64,000 nt of DNA from Sporosarcina sp. ACRSL (GCF_022346605.1 NZ_JAKRNT010000015.1:1-64000), one strand, 5' to 3'. Shown: positions 53,292-63,150, numbered from the stretch's first letter. Numbers and translations: made by a program. The notes: generated from the letters alone by a model not told the origin.

Positions 53292-54704
53292 ATGGAAAAG
53301 GAAAAAGCCGTTAAAAAGAAGTTTCAGCTACCTCATATTTACGTCATCCTGTTTATCTTCAGTGCTCTGGCGGCCATTTCGACGTACTTTATTCCTGCAG
53401 GCCAGTTTGACCGTGTGCCAGGTCCTGACGGAAGAACATCGATTGATCCGAACTCATTTACAGAAGTGGAAGCTTCGCCAATTGGTATTGCCGATTTCCT
53501 TACTGTTATTCCGCGTGGATTGATTGACGCTGGAGAGATTGTATTTTTCACATTTATTATCGGCGGTATGTTTGCGGTGCTAAAGGCAACCGGAATTATT
53601 GAAGTAGTTGTGGACAGGCTCGCAAACCGTTTTGCGAAAAATAGTATTTTGCTGATCCCGATTTTGACAACCGTATTTGCGATTGGGGCAACATTAATTG
53701 GTACCCCTGAACTATCGCTCGTTTATATTCCTGTCATTATGCCATTAATTATCGCGTTAGGGTACGATTCAATTGTTGCTGCATCGATTGCGCTTGTCGG
53801 TACGGTTGTCGGGTTTACTACTGGAGTTCTGAACCCAATTAACGTAGGATTGTCTCAGAAAATTGTTGGTGTCCCTGTGTTTTCAGGATTGCCATTGCGT
53901 CTACTTCTATTTGTTGTCTGTGTATCGATAGGAATATTCTTCATCATGCGCTATGCAAAAAAGGTGCAGCAGAATCCTTTAAACAGCTATGTGTATGAGG
54001 ATGATCAAGAAAAAAGGGAACTTTACAAGCAGAAAGATAAAATTGAAGCGAAAAGCATGAACACAAGACAAAAATACGCTTCCGTTGCTGCACTTGTCTT
54101 CCTTGGAATATTAGTATATGGTGTACTTCAGCACGGTTGGTTCATGGTAGAGATGGCCGGACTGTTTATCTTTATGGGAATCGTAGTCGGTCTGATTGCC
54201 GGATTGAACGCTACCAAAATTTCTAACGCTTTCACTGAAGGATTCCGTGAAGTGCTTATGGGAGCCATTATTGTTGGTCTTGCCCGATCTGTAGCTGTTG
54301 TGCTTGAGGACGGACAAATCATGGATTCGATCGTTCACAGCCTAGGTTCAGTAGTCGGCGAAATGCCATCCGTTCTCGGTGCAGTAGGTATGTATCTCGT
54401 ACAGCTGGCCATTAACTTTATTATCCCGTCCGGAAGTGGACAAGCCTTAGTCACGATGCCAATCATGGGGCCACTTGCAGACATGATCGGCGTAACAAGA
54501 CAGACAGCAGTACTTGCGTTCCAGTTCGGGGACGGCTTTGCCCATATTCTATTCCCGACGTCTGGTTACTTTATGGCTGCACTCGTCATCGCCGGTGTCT
54601 CTTGGCAAAAATGGATTCGTTTCTATTTGCCGCTATTCCTAGTGTTTTCAGCAATTGGGATTATCACATTAGTAGTCGCTCAATTGGTTCAATACACAGG
54701 CTGA
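53292..54704 (+). CDS. YfcC family (DcuC superfamily) transporter
   Basis: 470 residues, about 12 transmembrane helices. PHIYVILFIFSALAAISTYFIPAGQFDR at the N-terminus and FIIPSGSGQALVTMPIMGPLADM near residue 385 are hallmarks of YfcC/C4-dicarboxylate-type carriers. Substrates in the family include dicarboxylates and basic amino acids. GGAGGGTT precedes the ATG. It stands alone. Confidence 0.87.
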   Translation: MEKEKAVKKKFQLPHIYVILFIFSALAAISTYFIPAGQFDRVPGPDGRTSIDPNSFTEVEASPIGIADFLTVIPRGLIDAGEIVFFTFIIGGMFAVLKATGIIEVVVDRLANRFAKNSILLIPILTTVFAIGATLIGTPELSLVYIPVIMPLIIALGYDSIVAASIALVGTVVGFTTGVLNPINVGLSQKIVGVPVFSGLPLRLLLFVVCVSIGIFFIMRYAKKVQQNPLNSYVYEDDQEKRELYKQKDKIEAKSMNTRQKYASVAALVFLGILVYGVLQHGWFMVEMAGLFIFMGIVVGLIAGLNATKISNAFTEGFREVLMGAIIVGLARSVAVVLEDGQIMDSIVHSLGSVVGEMPSVLGAVGMYLVQLAINFIIPSGSGQALVTMPIMGPLADMIGVTRQTAVLAFQFGDGFAHILFPTSGYFMAALVIAGVSWQKWIRFYLPLFLVFSAIGIITLVVAQLVQYTG

Positions 54705-54723
54705 GAGCATTAATTTGAAACAG

Positions 54724-54771
54724 TAAAGCCTATTTTCTCGAAGCTAAAAGAGAAAATAGGCTTTTGTTTTT
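54724..54771. terminator. Bidirectional terminator
   Basis: AAAGCCTATTTTCTC pairs with GAGAAAATAGGCTTT, between convergent genes. Confidence 0.85.
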
Positions 54772-54787
54772 AAAAAAGATGTAGTTA

Positions 54788-56467
54788 TTATTTTCGACCC
54801 TTTTTCGTATCAAATTCATAAACGGCTACTGTTCCTGAAACTTCATGTGTAGCTGCTAGTAAGGCTTTTCCGGTAGGACTCGTTTCTGCTGGAATAAAGT
54901 GTAGACCTTCAGGAGATACATCGCCTTTAACATCCTCGCTAAAGTCTCGACTTGAAATGAAGGTTACAAATTTAGGCTTTTTAGGTTTGCTTACATCATA
55001 GACCATTACACCACTTGTTCGTTCAAGGGCGATGAAACCATATGTGATACCGTTAATCTCTCCAGTAATAGCGGTTTCGGGCTCTGGTCCTTTAGCAGAA
55101 CTTCTTTTATCGTAAGCAATCTCGTCGTTTGTTGTATTGAAGTAATCAGGTAGTGCCATTGCTGTAATTTCCTCAAAATCATTTCCACTGTCATAAACTA
55201 ATTCCATTGTTTCAGCATCAAAAATAGAGAAACTACGTCCGCCATAAGAGTAAAGTGCTTCATATTTCCCCTCGTCATTTAATCCATTTTCAAGGGTAAT
55301 ATTTGTTTTCGCTAACTCATCAAGAAGTCCTTTTTCGACCAATCGATCAAGTTGTTTTTGATTGTATCCCCCATAGTGATCCGCATTTAATTGAATACGG
55401 TCAGCAATATCTTTGATGCTCGCTTCTTCTGAGTAGGCATCATAATCACGGGCATCTCCCTCATTAGCAGTAACGATATAATTTTTATTCCCTACAGTAA
55501 AATTATCAATTGCATCCGGCATATAGAAACCAAGAAGTGGGAGCCTTTCAATCTTTGTTTGGCCGTCTCTTTTGCCATCTAGTTCATTCCCTGGTAGAGA
55601 ATGATCTTTAACTCCTAATCCTTTCACATCGATAATGGTATTCGTTTCAAGGTTAACCGTAGCGATCGCATTGTTCTCTTGAAGCGTCACATATGCCCGT
55701 TTGCTATCGTCAGACACTGTAATGTATTCTGGTTCCAGCTGTTGAAGAGTAGATCCTTTTGAATTCACTCGAACATTTTCATCCAAATGAACTCCTTCAA
55801 AAGTTAATGTTCGTGCTGTTAGATCTTTTAGACTTTCTGAGGTTACATCTTCTTGATCTAAAACGGTAGTTAAATCGATAATGGAAATTGATCCTTCAGG
55901 GTCTACACTGTAATCATCATTTGGCTCACCTTCGTTGGCGGACAATAGTTTTGTCCCATCAGGAGTAAAAGTGACCATATCCGGTAAAGCACCGACTTGA
56001 ACCTTTGTTAAATACTCGCCGTCTTTTGTCAGTAGCACAACAAAACCAGGATCAGTCTTCGGGTCGCTGACGACAGATAAAGCGATCACGTCTTTGGTAG
56101 GATGTGAGGCAACACTTGTAATATCATCAACATTTTCAATCCCGAAGTCTTTTAGATAAACTCGTTTAGATGATTCAATTGTGTTATATTTTCCTGATTT
56201 TAATCCCTTAAATGACAGAATATCAAGAGCGGATTCTGCTCCATTTGTGACAAAAGCTCGATTTAAATTCTCGTCATATGCTAAAATCTCGGTTCCGCCT
56301 TCTCCAGCTCCACTATCATATTGACCAACTTGAGAAACGTTGAGATGTCCTCCTTTATACTGGAAGAATGAAGGCTGCTCTTCTGCTAATACGTTGTAGG
56401 CTACGCCACCGGAAATTAGAAGACCTACTGTAGCTATACTAGTAATGACTTTACGTTTTAAGTTCAA
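54788..56467 (-). CDS. Choice-of-anchor I family secreted beta-propeller protein
   Basis: 559 residues. A signal peptide (VITSIATVGLLISGGVAYNVLA) precedes a propeller-like domain with LLSANEGEPNDDYSVDPEGSI and YIVTANEGDARDYDAY, the pair of motifs marking the choice-of-anchor I family. No sorting motif follows, so it is secreted or loosely attached. The TTG at 56467, after GGAGGAATTATA, gives a normal signal peptide; the in-frame ATG at 56500 lies before that site. Function unknown; relatives occur with extracellular nucleases and phosphatases. Confidence 0.85.
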   Translation of the reverse strand: MNLKRKVITSIATVGLLISGGVAYNVLAEEQPSFFQYKGGHLNVSQVGQYDSGAGEGGTEILAYDENLNRAFVTNGAESALDILSFKGLKSGKYNTIESSKRVYLKDFGIENVDDITSVASHPTKDVIALSVVSDPKTDPGFVVLLTKDGEYLTKVQVGALPDMVTFTPDGTKLLSANEGEPNDDYSVDPEGSISIIDLTTVLDQEDVTSESLKDLTARTLTFEGVHLDENVRVNSKGSTLQQLEPEYITVSDDSKRAYVTLQENNAIATVNLETNTIIDVKGLGVKDHSLPGNELDGKRDGQTKIERLPLLGFYMPDAIDNFTVGNKNYIVTANEGDARDYDAYSEEASIKDIADRIQLNADHYGGYNQKQLDRLVEKGLLDELAKTNITLENGLNDEGKYEALYSYGGRSFSIFDAETMELVYDSGNDFEEITAMALPDYFNTTNDEIAYDKRSSAKGPEPETAITGEINGITYGFIALERTSGVMVYDVSKPKKPKFVTFISSRDFSEDVKGDVSPEGLHFIPAETSPTGKALLAATHEVSGTVAVYEFDTKKGRK

Positions 56468-56624
56468 TATAATTCCTCCATATAATTGAAATACTTCCAT
56501 AGAACAATCTAATAATATTGCTTAAATGTTAAATCTAGACTGTGTATTAGTAAAACTTTTGTAAATTAAATTAGGGGAAATAGCTCTATCACAGGGCACT
56601 GTTGCCTTTAACAGAGCCTAGTAA

Positions 56625-56662
56625 AGAAAAAAGTTCCTACCAAAATGATAGGAACTTTTAAA
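56625..56662 (-). terminator. Terminator of the lipoprotein/two-component operon
   Basis: AAAAGTTCCTA pairs with TAGGAACTTTT, with a T-rich tail on the minus strand. Confidence 0.75.
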
Positions 56663-56675
56663 GCTGCTTTGAGTT

Positions 56676-57788
56676 TTATTTATCCGATTGGACTTGAAAC
56701 ACTTCAACAGTATCAATCATTTCGTTTCCAGGAGTACTCGTGCTGATAAAGACCGTATTCGAGTCCTCACTCCAATATCCTGTATAAGCAATAACAGCAT
56801 ATAAATCTGCGTTTTGCATAATCAACGATGAGTTGGAAATTTGTCCATTGGCTAGCTCAGCTATATAAACATTGGCTTTATACTCTTTACCAACTTGCAC
56901 AGGTGCGTCAAATAGAATTTTGCTTTTATCTGGGGAGAGTTTATAAAATGGCACCCAAACCCCTTCCTCGTCTTCGCCACCTGCTATAAGCTGTGTCACT
57001 TGTTCTGTTTTGAGATTTAGTGTATAAATCCCGGATTTTCCGTTGTATACATCGTTAAAGATTATTGTTTCTTCGTCTAAAAAGTGATAGCGGTCAATAG
57101 AATCTATTTTTTCTAGTGGCGATAATTGTTCCATTTCACCTTTTTCCGTCAAATGATAAAATCCATAACCTTCTTGTAATGATTTCCCCACAATATATAC
57201 CCCATTACTACTCGTTTGGAATGATGAAATTGATAAACCGTCCCAATCAAACATGTCTGAGATTTTCCATGATGTTTTTTGATCTGTTGAAAGGTTTGTT
57301 TTCTCTAATAAAATATCACTTTCTTTATGAATGATTTGGATGACAGTTGAACCATTACTATTGCCAAAGTATGTCATATGTTCTGCTGAACCTGTTCCAA
57401 TGAACTGTTTCGTATTCAATTCAAAATCAAGAACATAAAATTCTCCATTCACAAGAGATAAAGCGCGTTGACCGTCTTCCGATAACAAATAGAATGGTTC
57501 GTCTGCTATTTTCTCTTTTTTCATCGTCTCAAGTTTAAGTCGATATGTTGCTTTGTTTTGATTGTAAAATAACTGATCCCCTTTAAACCCTGTGTAGTTT
57601 GCTTCTACTTCAATAGGTATTGAACCTTCATGTTTTACGTTAAGGCTGCCATCCGTTAGAGCACTTTGTAATTTGACGTCTTCGGAAATCGTTACGGTTT
57701 TAGAGGTTGCCTCCCCAGAAATCGTGCATCCAGCTGCAATCATACTGCTTAATGCGAGTACTGCAATTCCTTGCCATTTTCTTTTCAT
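56676..57788 (-). CDS. TolB-like propeller lipoprotein
   Basis: 370 residues. A lipobox SSMIAAGC places the lipid on Cys21. The rest has repeated beta-strand units such as KLSPDKSKILFDAPV and YWSEDSNTVFIS, as in WD40/TolB-type propellers. The ATG at 57788 has AAGGAGG upstream; an in-frame extension back into the kinase gene is not credible. It lies 54 bp after the histidine kinase and may be the target or an accessory sensor of the two-component system. Confidence 0.75.
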   Translation of the reverse strand: MKRKWQGIAVLALSSMIAAGCTISGEATSKTVTISEDVKLQSALTDGSLNVKHEGSIPIEVEANYTGFKGDQLFYNQNKATYRLKLETMKKEKIADEPFYLLSEDGQRALSLVNGEFYVLDFELNTKQFIGTGSAEHMTYFGNSNGSTVIQIIHKESDILLEKTNLSTDQKTSWKISDMFDWDGLSISSFQTSSNGVYIVGKSLQEGYGFYHLTEKGEMEQLSPLEKIDSIDRYHFLDEETIIFNDVYNGKSGIYTLNLKTEQVTQLIAGGEDEEGVWVPFYKLSPDKSKILFDAPVQVGKEYKANVYIAELANGQISNSSLIMQNADLYAVIAYTGYWSEDSNTVFISTSTPGNEMIDTVEVFQVQSDK

Positions 57789-57841
57789 CTCTTTATTCCT
57801 CCTTATAGTAGCTTGCAGTAATAGCATAAGGAATTGTTGTT

Positions 57842-59320
57842 TCAAATTTTGTAGTAGTTGTTGCCATCGTGTTGCCAACGAGGAATTGTAATTGCTACAA
57901 CTGCTTGTCCTGATACTTCTTCAAATTTAATTGTCCCTTTATGGCGGTCGACTATATTGGCACAAATAAATAAGCCTAAACCCGTACTTCCTTCTTTTTT
58001 TCGATGAATAAATGGTTCGAAGATATGTTTTAAAATTGTTGGTGGGACAGGGGAGCACGAATTTCTTATTAGGATATGATCACGTACCTCTATGTTAATA
58101 TCATGACCTAGCTTGCCATGCTGAATAGCATTATCAATCAAATTAATAAAAAGTTGTTTGATCTCATTTTCATTGCCTAGTATAAAATATGGATCACCAC
58201 TAACTACAATGTTCATATCATGTTGTGTTGTCTTGATTTGCATGTCCTCAGCAATCGACTGTACAAGAGGAAATAAGTCAATCACTTCAGTTAGTTTAGT
58301 TGGAGTCTTAGATTGATATTTCGATAATGCAAGTAATTGGGTGACCATTTCATTTAAACGATCACTTTCACTTCTGATTTTTAGTGCTGCATTACTAAGA
58401 AAAGCAGCATCGTCAAAATCCTTTTCTCCAATAATTTGTGCATAGCCTGAAATCGTCGCCAGGGGAGTTTTTAATTCATGGGTTACATTATTGAAAAAGA
58501 CCCTACGCTTTTCTTCTAATAACATGACCTTCTCTTTTTCAAGTTCAACCGTCTGGATATGTTGCTGAATTTCATGTTGCATCAGCTTAAAATGCTTCGC
58601 AAGTTTACCCACTTCATCGGTTCTATTGAGGGCAGGTATGGGCTGATAATCACCCTGTGCCATTTGTTTGGTCGCATTTGTTAAGTTATGAAGTGGTTTA
58701 GTGAGTTGGTTTAATATGAATAAAGAAATGATGAAAACTCCTAGAAATAACAGGACGGTAAGTAGGGTAAAGCTTGATATTAATCGCTTGTTATGTTGAA
58801 ACACATCAGTGTAATCAGCGGTAAATCGAATGACTCCGTGAAAGGTAGTATCGATATAAAGCGGGAAAGCGAAATATAGCAGTGTTCCATTTGAAACCGG
58901 TTGAATGGTATAGGCTGATTTATTTTGAAAAGCCTGTATTAATTCTTCACTGCTCTCATTATCTACATTCGTTTGATAACGTTGATGTTCAATGATTAAC
59001 GGTTGGTCAATCGGTGCTGCTTCATATAAAAATTGCCCAGCTGTATCATAGAGAGCTACGCTTTGAGCATGAATTTTACTAAGCTCATTTGCAATTGCGT
59101 AACTATCTACAGTGAAAAAGTTTCCATCTTGTTTATGTAATTGTTCATATTGCTTCATGTATTGTTTCGTTGCATATTGTAACGTGTTGACTCTTGATTC
59201 TAAGTTTGATGTCGTATGAATTTCTAACATGTTTGCTAAAACGAAATTAAAAAGGAATGCAGCTACAGAAAACAACAACAAAAATCCTACAAAGAACTTC
59301 TTTCGAATTGTCCAATTCAT
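57842..59320 (-). CDS. Sensor histidine kinase
   Basis: 492 residues. Transmembrane helices at about 8-31 and 170-195 flank an extracellular sensor domain. A HAMP segment (LTKPLHNLTNATKQMAQGD), an H-box (NNVTHELKTPLATISGYAQ) and N/G boxes (NLIDNAIQHGKLG, STGLGLFICANIVDRH) follow. Four bases after the response-regulator gene, so the two form a pair. The stimulus is unknown. Confidence 0.93.
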   Translation of the reverse strand: MNWTIRKKFFVGFLLLFSVAAFLFNFVLANMLEIHTTSNLESRVNTLQYATKQYMKQYEQLHKQDGNFFTVDSYAIANELSKIHAQSVALYDTAGQFLYEAAPIDQPLIIEHQRYQTNVDNESSEELIQAFQNKSAYTIQPVSNGTLLYFAFPLYIDTTFHGVIRFTADYTDVFQHNKRLISSFTLLTVLLFLGVFIISLFILNQLTKPLHNLTNATKQMAQGDYQPIPALNRTDEVGKLAKHFKLMQHEIQQHIQTVELEKEKVMLLEEKRRVFFNNVTHELKTPLATISGYAQIIGEKDFDDAAFLSNAALKIRSESDRLNEMVTQLLALSKYQSKTPTKLTEVIDLFPLVQSIAEDMQIKTTQHDMNIVVSGDPYFILGNENEIKQLFINLIDNAIQHGKLGHDINIEVRDHILIRNSCSPVPPTILKHIFEPFIHRKKEGSTGLGLFICANIVDRHKGTIKFEEVSGQAVVAITIPRWQHDGNNYYKI

Positions 59321-59324
59321 TCGT

Positions 59325-60002
59325 TTAGTTTCCCTTCATTTTATAGCCGATCCCGAACACAGTTTCAATAATTGATGAATCTAGTTTCTTTCGGATTCTT
59401 TGTACATGCACATCGACCGTCCGAAGCCCACCTTCATAATCCATCTCCCAAACGGTATCTAGGATTTCTTCTCGTGAAAACACACGATTTGTATGTTGAG
59501 CGAATAACAACAAAAGCTCATATTCTTTCGGTTTTAGTACAACAATTTCATTATTTTTATAGACTGAATATGCACGAGGATCAATGTAAATAGATTCATT
59601 TACTTTAATATAGTGATAGTGAGTTTGTGATGAATTTCGTCGCAGCAATACTTTTACACGCGCAATGACTTCGCGTACATCAAACGGCTTAGTCATATAG
59701 TCTTCAGCTCCGAGTTCTAGTCCTAAAACCTTATCTACAATATCATCACGTGCAGTTAGCATTAAGATCGGGAGGTTACTAATGGATGTAATCTCTTTGC
59801 AAAGCTCAAAGCCTGTTGTATCAGGTAACATTAAGTCCAAGATGACGAGGTCGATTTCAATTCCTTGAAGGTATTTCAAAGCATCTTTCCCTGTAGAAGC
59901 GCCCTGTACGATAAACCCTTCTTTTCGTAATGCATACGCTAATATATCGTAGAGGGATTCCTCATCTTCTACTATTAAAATTGTTTTCTTTATAGTATTC
60001 AT
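59325..60002 (-). CDS. OmpR/PhoB family response regulator
   Basis: 225 residues. The receiver domain has the acidic pair in IVEDEES, the phosphoacceptor Asp in LVILDLMLPD and the conserved Lys in MTKPFD. A winged-helix output domain ends with RTVDVHVQRIRKKL. The ATG at 60002 follows AAGGATGTG; an in-frame ATG at 60011 lies inside that site. First gene of the regulator-kinase-lipoprotein operon. Confidence 0.94.
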   Translation of the reverse strand: MNTIKKTILIVEDEESLYDILAYALRKEGFIVQGASTGKDALKYLQGIEIDLVILDLMLPDTTGFELCKEITSISNLPILMLTARDDIVDKVLGLELGAEDYMTKPFDVREVIARVKVLLRRNSSQTHYHYIKVNESIYIDPRAYSVYKNNEIVVLKPKEYELLLLFAQHTNRVFSREEILDTVWEMDYEGGLRTVDVHVQRIRKKLDSSIIETVFGIGYKMKGN

Positions 60003-60142
60003 TTTACACATCCTTCAAAAAGCATTTGTTATTTATTTTACTAGATAGTTGTTTCTAAAGTATTGCTGTACAGAATTTTGAAAAGAGAATTCAGTTATAA
60101 AACTGTATGGTCTGTATCTTATTGGCTTGTTAGGCGTCAGAG

Positions 60143-60178
60143 AAGGCATTTCTTCAAATCGGAGAAGTGCTTTTTTAT
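60143..60178 (+). terminator. Possible terminator hairpin
   Basis: AAGGCATTTCTTC and GGAGAAGTGCTT pair, followed by six T. No gene precedes it on this strand, so its partner transcript is unclear. Confidence 0.4.
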
Positions 60179-60213
60179 TGGATTGTATTCAAGACTTTTG
60201 ATTATAGTATTCC

Positions 60214-60243
60214 TTGACAGGAATATTCCTAAAGAGGTATATT
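60214..60243 (+). promoter_or_regulatory. Promoter with palindromic operator upstream of the ArsR gene
   Basis: TTGACA-N18-TATATT. The perfect 12-bp palindrome AGGAATATTCCT (60219-60230) sits in the spacer and is a candidate ArsR operator. Confidence 0.5.
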
Positions 60244-60345
60244 GTTATTAAGAAAGAGTGGCATTTCAGACTTTTATTTTGGAGAGAAGGAGGGGAGTTA
60301 ACGAAATAATAGTACCATAGAGAAAAAGTTGGGAGATGATTCAAC

Positions 60346-60672
60346 ATGAACTCGCAGATTTTCAGTGCCCTGGCTGAGCCCAACCGCCTTGATATCGTTG
60401 ATCTTCTGCTAGAAGGACCGCTTCCAGTAGGAGAAATAGCAAAGAAGTTAGAATTGAACCAACCTCAAACCTCCAAGCATCTTCGGGTGCTTTGTGAAGC
60501 TGGTCTCGTCGATGTTCAAGCAAAAGCGAACCGCCGTATTTACAAGTTAAGACCTGAACCGCTTCAAGAACTGGATACGTGGCTCGATTCCTATCGGAAA
60601 TTGTGGGAAACAAGGATGGATCGGTTGGACGATTATCTGAATGTATTACAGGGCAAAAAACCATTGAACTAA
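60346..60672 (+). CDS. ArsR family transcriptional regulator
   Basis: 108 residues. The winged helix includes LVGEIAKKL-type and NQPQTSKHLRVLCEAGLVDV motifs. No CxC metal site, so it belongs to the non-metal ArsR group that often sits before SRPBCC genes. GGGAGATG precedes the ATG. It is first in an ArsR-VOC-SRPBCC operon. Confidence 0.9.
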   Translation: MNSQIFSALAEPNRLDIVDLLLEGPLPVGEIAKKLELNQPQTSKHLRVLCEAGLVDVQAKANRRIYKLRPEPLQELDTWLDSYRKLWETRMDRLDDYLNVLQGKKPLN

Positions 60673-60708
60673 AGATTGCGTATATAAAAAAGTATAGGAG
60701 CGTGAAAA

Positions 60709-61089
60709 ATGCCGATTCGAAAGTTAGGTCAAATCATGTTGTATGTCAACAACCAAGATCAAGCTCGTGATTTTTGGACGGAAAAAGTAGGTTTTCAAGT
60801 AGTTGCCGAAGAAGATAACGGTCAAGGAATGAGATGGATTGAAGTTGCCCCTCCTCACGGGGGAACAAGTATCGTTCTCCACAATAAAGATTTCATAGCT
60901 AAGATGGAACCAGAATTAAACCTTGGTACTCCTTCTTTAATGTTCTTTACAGATAACGTCGAACAATTGCATGGTGACTTACAAAATAATAACGTCAAAG
61001 TTGGAGATATCGTTGATATGCCTTCCGGAAAAGTATTCAATTTTGCTGACGATGAAGATAATTATTTCGCTGTAATGGAAAAAAAGTAA
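60709..61089 (+). CDS. VOC family (glyoxalase/bleomycin-resistance-like) protein
   Basis: 126 residues, two beta-alpha-beta-beta-beta modules. QIMLYVNNQDQARDFWTEKVGF and the final NFADDEDNYFAVME are characteristic. Members bind metals and small molecules, or resist electrophiles and antibiotics. The actual substrate is unknown. It shares an operon with the ArsR and SRPBCC genes. Confidence 0.87.
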   Translation: MPIRKLGQIMLYVNNQDQARDFWTEKVGFQVVAEEDNGQGMRWIEVAPPHGGTSIVLHNKDFIAKMEPELNLGTPSLMFFTDNVEQLHGDLQNNNVKVGDIVDMPSGKVFNFADDEDNYFAVMEKK

Positions 61090-61142
61090 TGAATAATGTT
61101 AGCATCTTGTTTTTCAAATACATTTAATGGAGGCGAATAGCC

Positions 61143-61658
61143 ATGTCCAATCATTCAATGGTAAAAAGGGTAGAGAACGGTCGGGTTTTAATTCTGGAAC
61201 GTACATTTGATGCACCTCGAGAACTTGTGTTTACTATGTTTAAAGAGCCTGAGCATCTTAAGTTTTGGTGGGGGCCGGAAGGCTGGGAACTTCCTGTTTG
61301 CAAGGTTGACTTCAGACCAGGTGGCGTTTGGCACTACTGTATGAAGTGCGTTGATCGGAATCAAGGTGAATTTTATGGGATGGAATCTTGGGGCAAAGCA
61401 ATATACAAGGCTATTACAGAGCCAGAGTCAATTGTTTACACAGATTATTTCTCGGATGCAGAAGGCAGTATCGATGAGAAATTGCCCTCAACTGAAGTGA
61501 CGTTGGAATTCATCGAATTGGACGGTAAGACGAAACTGATTAATCGGGCAGAATACGTTTCTGCAGATGCTCTTAAGTCCGTTATGGATATGGGTATGGA
61601 ACAAGGTATTGCTGAGACTTGGAATCGTCTAGAAAGATACTTGAGCCAAATAAAATAA
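61143..61658 (+). CDS. SRPBCC/AHSA1 domain protein
   Basis: 171 residues. ILERTFDAPRELVFTMFKEPEHLKFWWGPEGW and the C-terminal GMEQGIAETWNRLERYL are typical of the START/AHSA1-type ligand-binding fold. These proteins are frequently encoded behind an ArsR regulator. Ligand unknown. AATGGAGGCG precedes the ATG. Confidence 0.88.
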   Translation: MSNHSMVKRVENGRVLILERTFDAPRELVFTMFKEPEHLKFWWGPEGWELPVCKVDFRPGGVWHYCMKCVDRNQGEFYGMESWGKAIYKAITEPESIVYTDYFSDAEGSIDEKLPSTEVTLEFIELDGKTKLINRAEYVSADALKSVMDMGMEQGIAETWNRLERYLSQIK

Positions 61659-61684
61659 AAATGAATAACCATTCTCTCAGTCAA

Positions 61685-61722
61685 AAGAAAAACAAACACC
61701 AATGTCCGGTGTTTGTTTTTCT
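61685..61722. terminator. Bidirectional terminator
   Basis: AAAAACAAACACC pairs with GGTGTTTGTTTTT, between convergent genes. Confidence 0.8.
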
Positions 61723-61744
61723 TTAATAAATTCTTGAGATTTTC

Positions 61745-62635
61745 TTACTTCGTTTCTAACGGCAATGACGGGTCCTTTGCCCATTCGGTCAGTGAACCGT
61801 CGTAGACAGCTACATTGTTTTGGCCGAGTTTATTTAATACTAATCCCGTCCAAGTCGCCGCAATTGCGCCACCGCAGTAGGTGATGACTTTTTTGTTTGG
61901 ATCTAGGGCACCGACTTCGTCGAATATCTCAGCCAGCTTTTCATCATCATATAGTTCTTTTGTCTTCGGGTCTGATAGCGAGCCGAAGAATACGTTGACG
62001 CTGCCAGGAATATGGCCGGGTCTTCCATACGTGTTCACTTCGCCGTTATAGCTTGCTTCTGACAAGCTATCTAAGATGATGACGTTATCATCATTAATTG
62101 CTTCTAGGACATCCTCTTTCGTCACGAATAATTCAGGTCGTCTTTCACCTGTAAAGTTTCCTTTTGGATACGAGCCAGGTTCAGTCGTTACAGGACGGCC
62201 TTCCTCAATCCATTTTGGTAAACCACCATCAAGTACGGCGACATTGTCAAAACCTTCGTAGCGTAGTTGCCATGCTAAGCGAGATGCCCAGTCAGATGCA
62301 ATAATATCTGCACCTACAACAGCGCCTTGATCATAAACGACGACATATGTGCCATCTCCAACACCAAGTTCTGAAATTTTTTCTGCGAATCTTTCACGGG
62401 AAGGAACTGTGAAAGCGTATTCGCTATCCGGATCGGATAATTCATTTAATAAATCGGCAAAAACCGCACCAGGGATATGTCCTTTTTCATAAGCTTCTTT
62501 TCCTGACCAGACGTCATAATAGCCGTCTCCTTCAGGATGTTTTAAAAATGTTGTTGCGTCAAGTAATCGTAAATTAGGGTCATCCAGTCTTTCTTCAAGC
62601 CAGTCTGTCGTTACAAGTAATGGTACTTTGCTCAT
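61745..62635 (-). CDS. Thiosulfate/3-mercaptopyruvate sulfurtransferase (tandem rhodanese)
   Basis: 296 residues, two rhodanese domains. The first (about 5-135) is inactive, as usual. The second carries the catalytic cysteine in VITYCGGAIAATWTG, where CGGAIAA differs from the CGSGVTA common in mercaptopyruvate enzymes. WLEERLDDPNLRLLDA is the usual N-terminal motif. Cytoplasmic. It transfers sulfane sulfur to a thiol or cyanide; the donor cannot be decided. Confidence 0.88.
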   Translation of the reverse strand: MSKVPLLVTTDWLEERLDDPNLRLLDATTFLKHPEGDGYYDVWSGKEAYEKGHIPGAVFADLLNELSDPDSEYAFTVPSRERFAEKISELGVGDGTYVVVYDQGAVVGADIIASDWASRLAWQLRYEGFDNVAVLDGGLPKWIEEGRPVTTEPGSYPKGNFTGERRPELFVTKEDVLEAINDDNVIILDSLSEASYNGEVNTYGRPGHIPGSVNVFFGSLSDPKTKELYDDEKLAEIFDEVGALDPNKKVITYCGGAIAATWTGLVLNKLGQNNVAVYDGSLTEWAKDPSLPLETK

Positions 62636-62807
62636 TGCTCATCCACTCCCTAATCAATAATGTATTGATATCCTATGGAATTACTAGGATTAAAAGATAT
62701 ACTATCATTTGATTATAGTTTATTCAAACAATAGGCATTGATAAAATACATTACATACGATGTGTGCTGTGTTTAATATTATCGAAGAATTAATATCCTG
62801 ATACGAA
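62636..62807. other. Non-coding gap upstream of the sulfurtransferase
   Basis: AT-rich, with no supported ORF or motif. Confidence 0.5.
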
Positions 62808-62851
62808 CAAAAAAACAGCCAATCGCCGGTATAATCCCGACAATTGGCTGC
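62808..62851 (-). terminator. Terminator of the second tat pair
   Basis: On the minus strand CAGCCAATTGTCGG pairs with CCGGCGATTGGCTG, followed by seven T. Confidence 0.85.
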
Positions 62852-62863
62852 AGTGTCAATTAT

Positions 62864-63070
62864 TTATGAAACCTTCTTCTTATCAGCTGATTCTTTATCA
62901 TCTAGTTTGAATTCATCTGACACGTCGTCAACAATATCTTTTGTTGAGTTTTTAAATTCTCTTAATGTTTGTCCAACGGCTTTTCCTAGTTGTGGTAATT
63001 TAGATGGTCCAAAGATAATTAAAGCGATCACGAGAATGATGATTAATCCTGGTACACCTATACTTGGCAT
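62864..63070 (-). CDS. tatA: Twin-arginine translocase subunit TatA, second copy (TatAd-like)
   Basis: 68 residues: a transmembrane helix (about 7-20), the [10 protein letters not shown] hinge, the amphipathic helix [10 protein letters not shown] and a charged tail. Differs throughout from the first TatA at 6197. The ATG follows AAGGAGGAA. Gene order tatC then tatA is the reverse of the other pair and of most Bacillus operons. Confidence 0.93.
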   Translation of the reverse strand: MPSIGVPGLIIILVIALIIFGPSKLPQLGKAVGQTLREFKNSTKDIVDDVSDEFKLDDKESADKKKVS

Positions 63071-63150
63071 GGTTGTTCCTCCTTATAATTGACGTGCTTT
63101 GGAAGTATGTAATACTAGAAAACTTCTGGCAAAATGCCATGTTGCAAAAA

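Noticed and set aside
53278..53523. Plus-strand ORF starting just before the YfcC gene
   Set aside because: It shares the YfcC ribosome-binding region in another frame. The protein is arginine/serine-rich noise.
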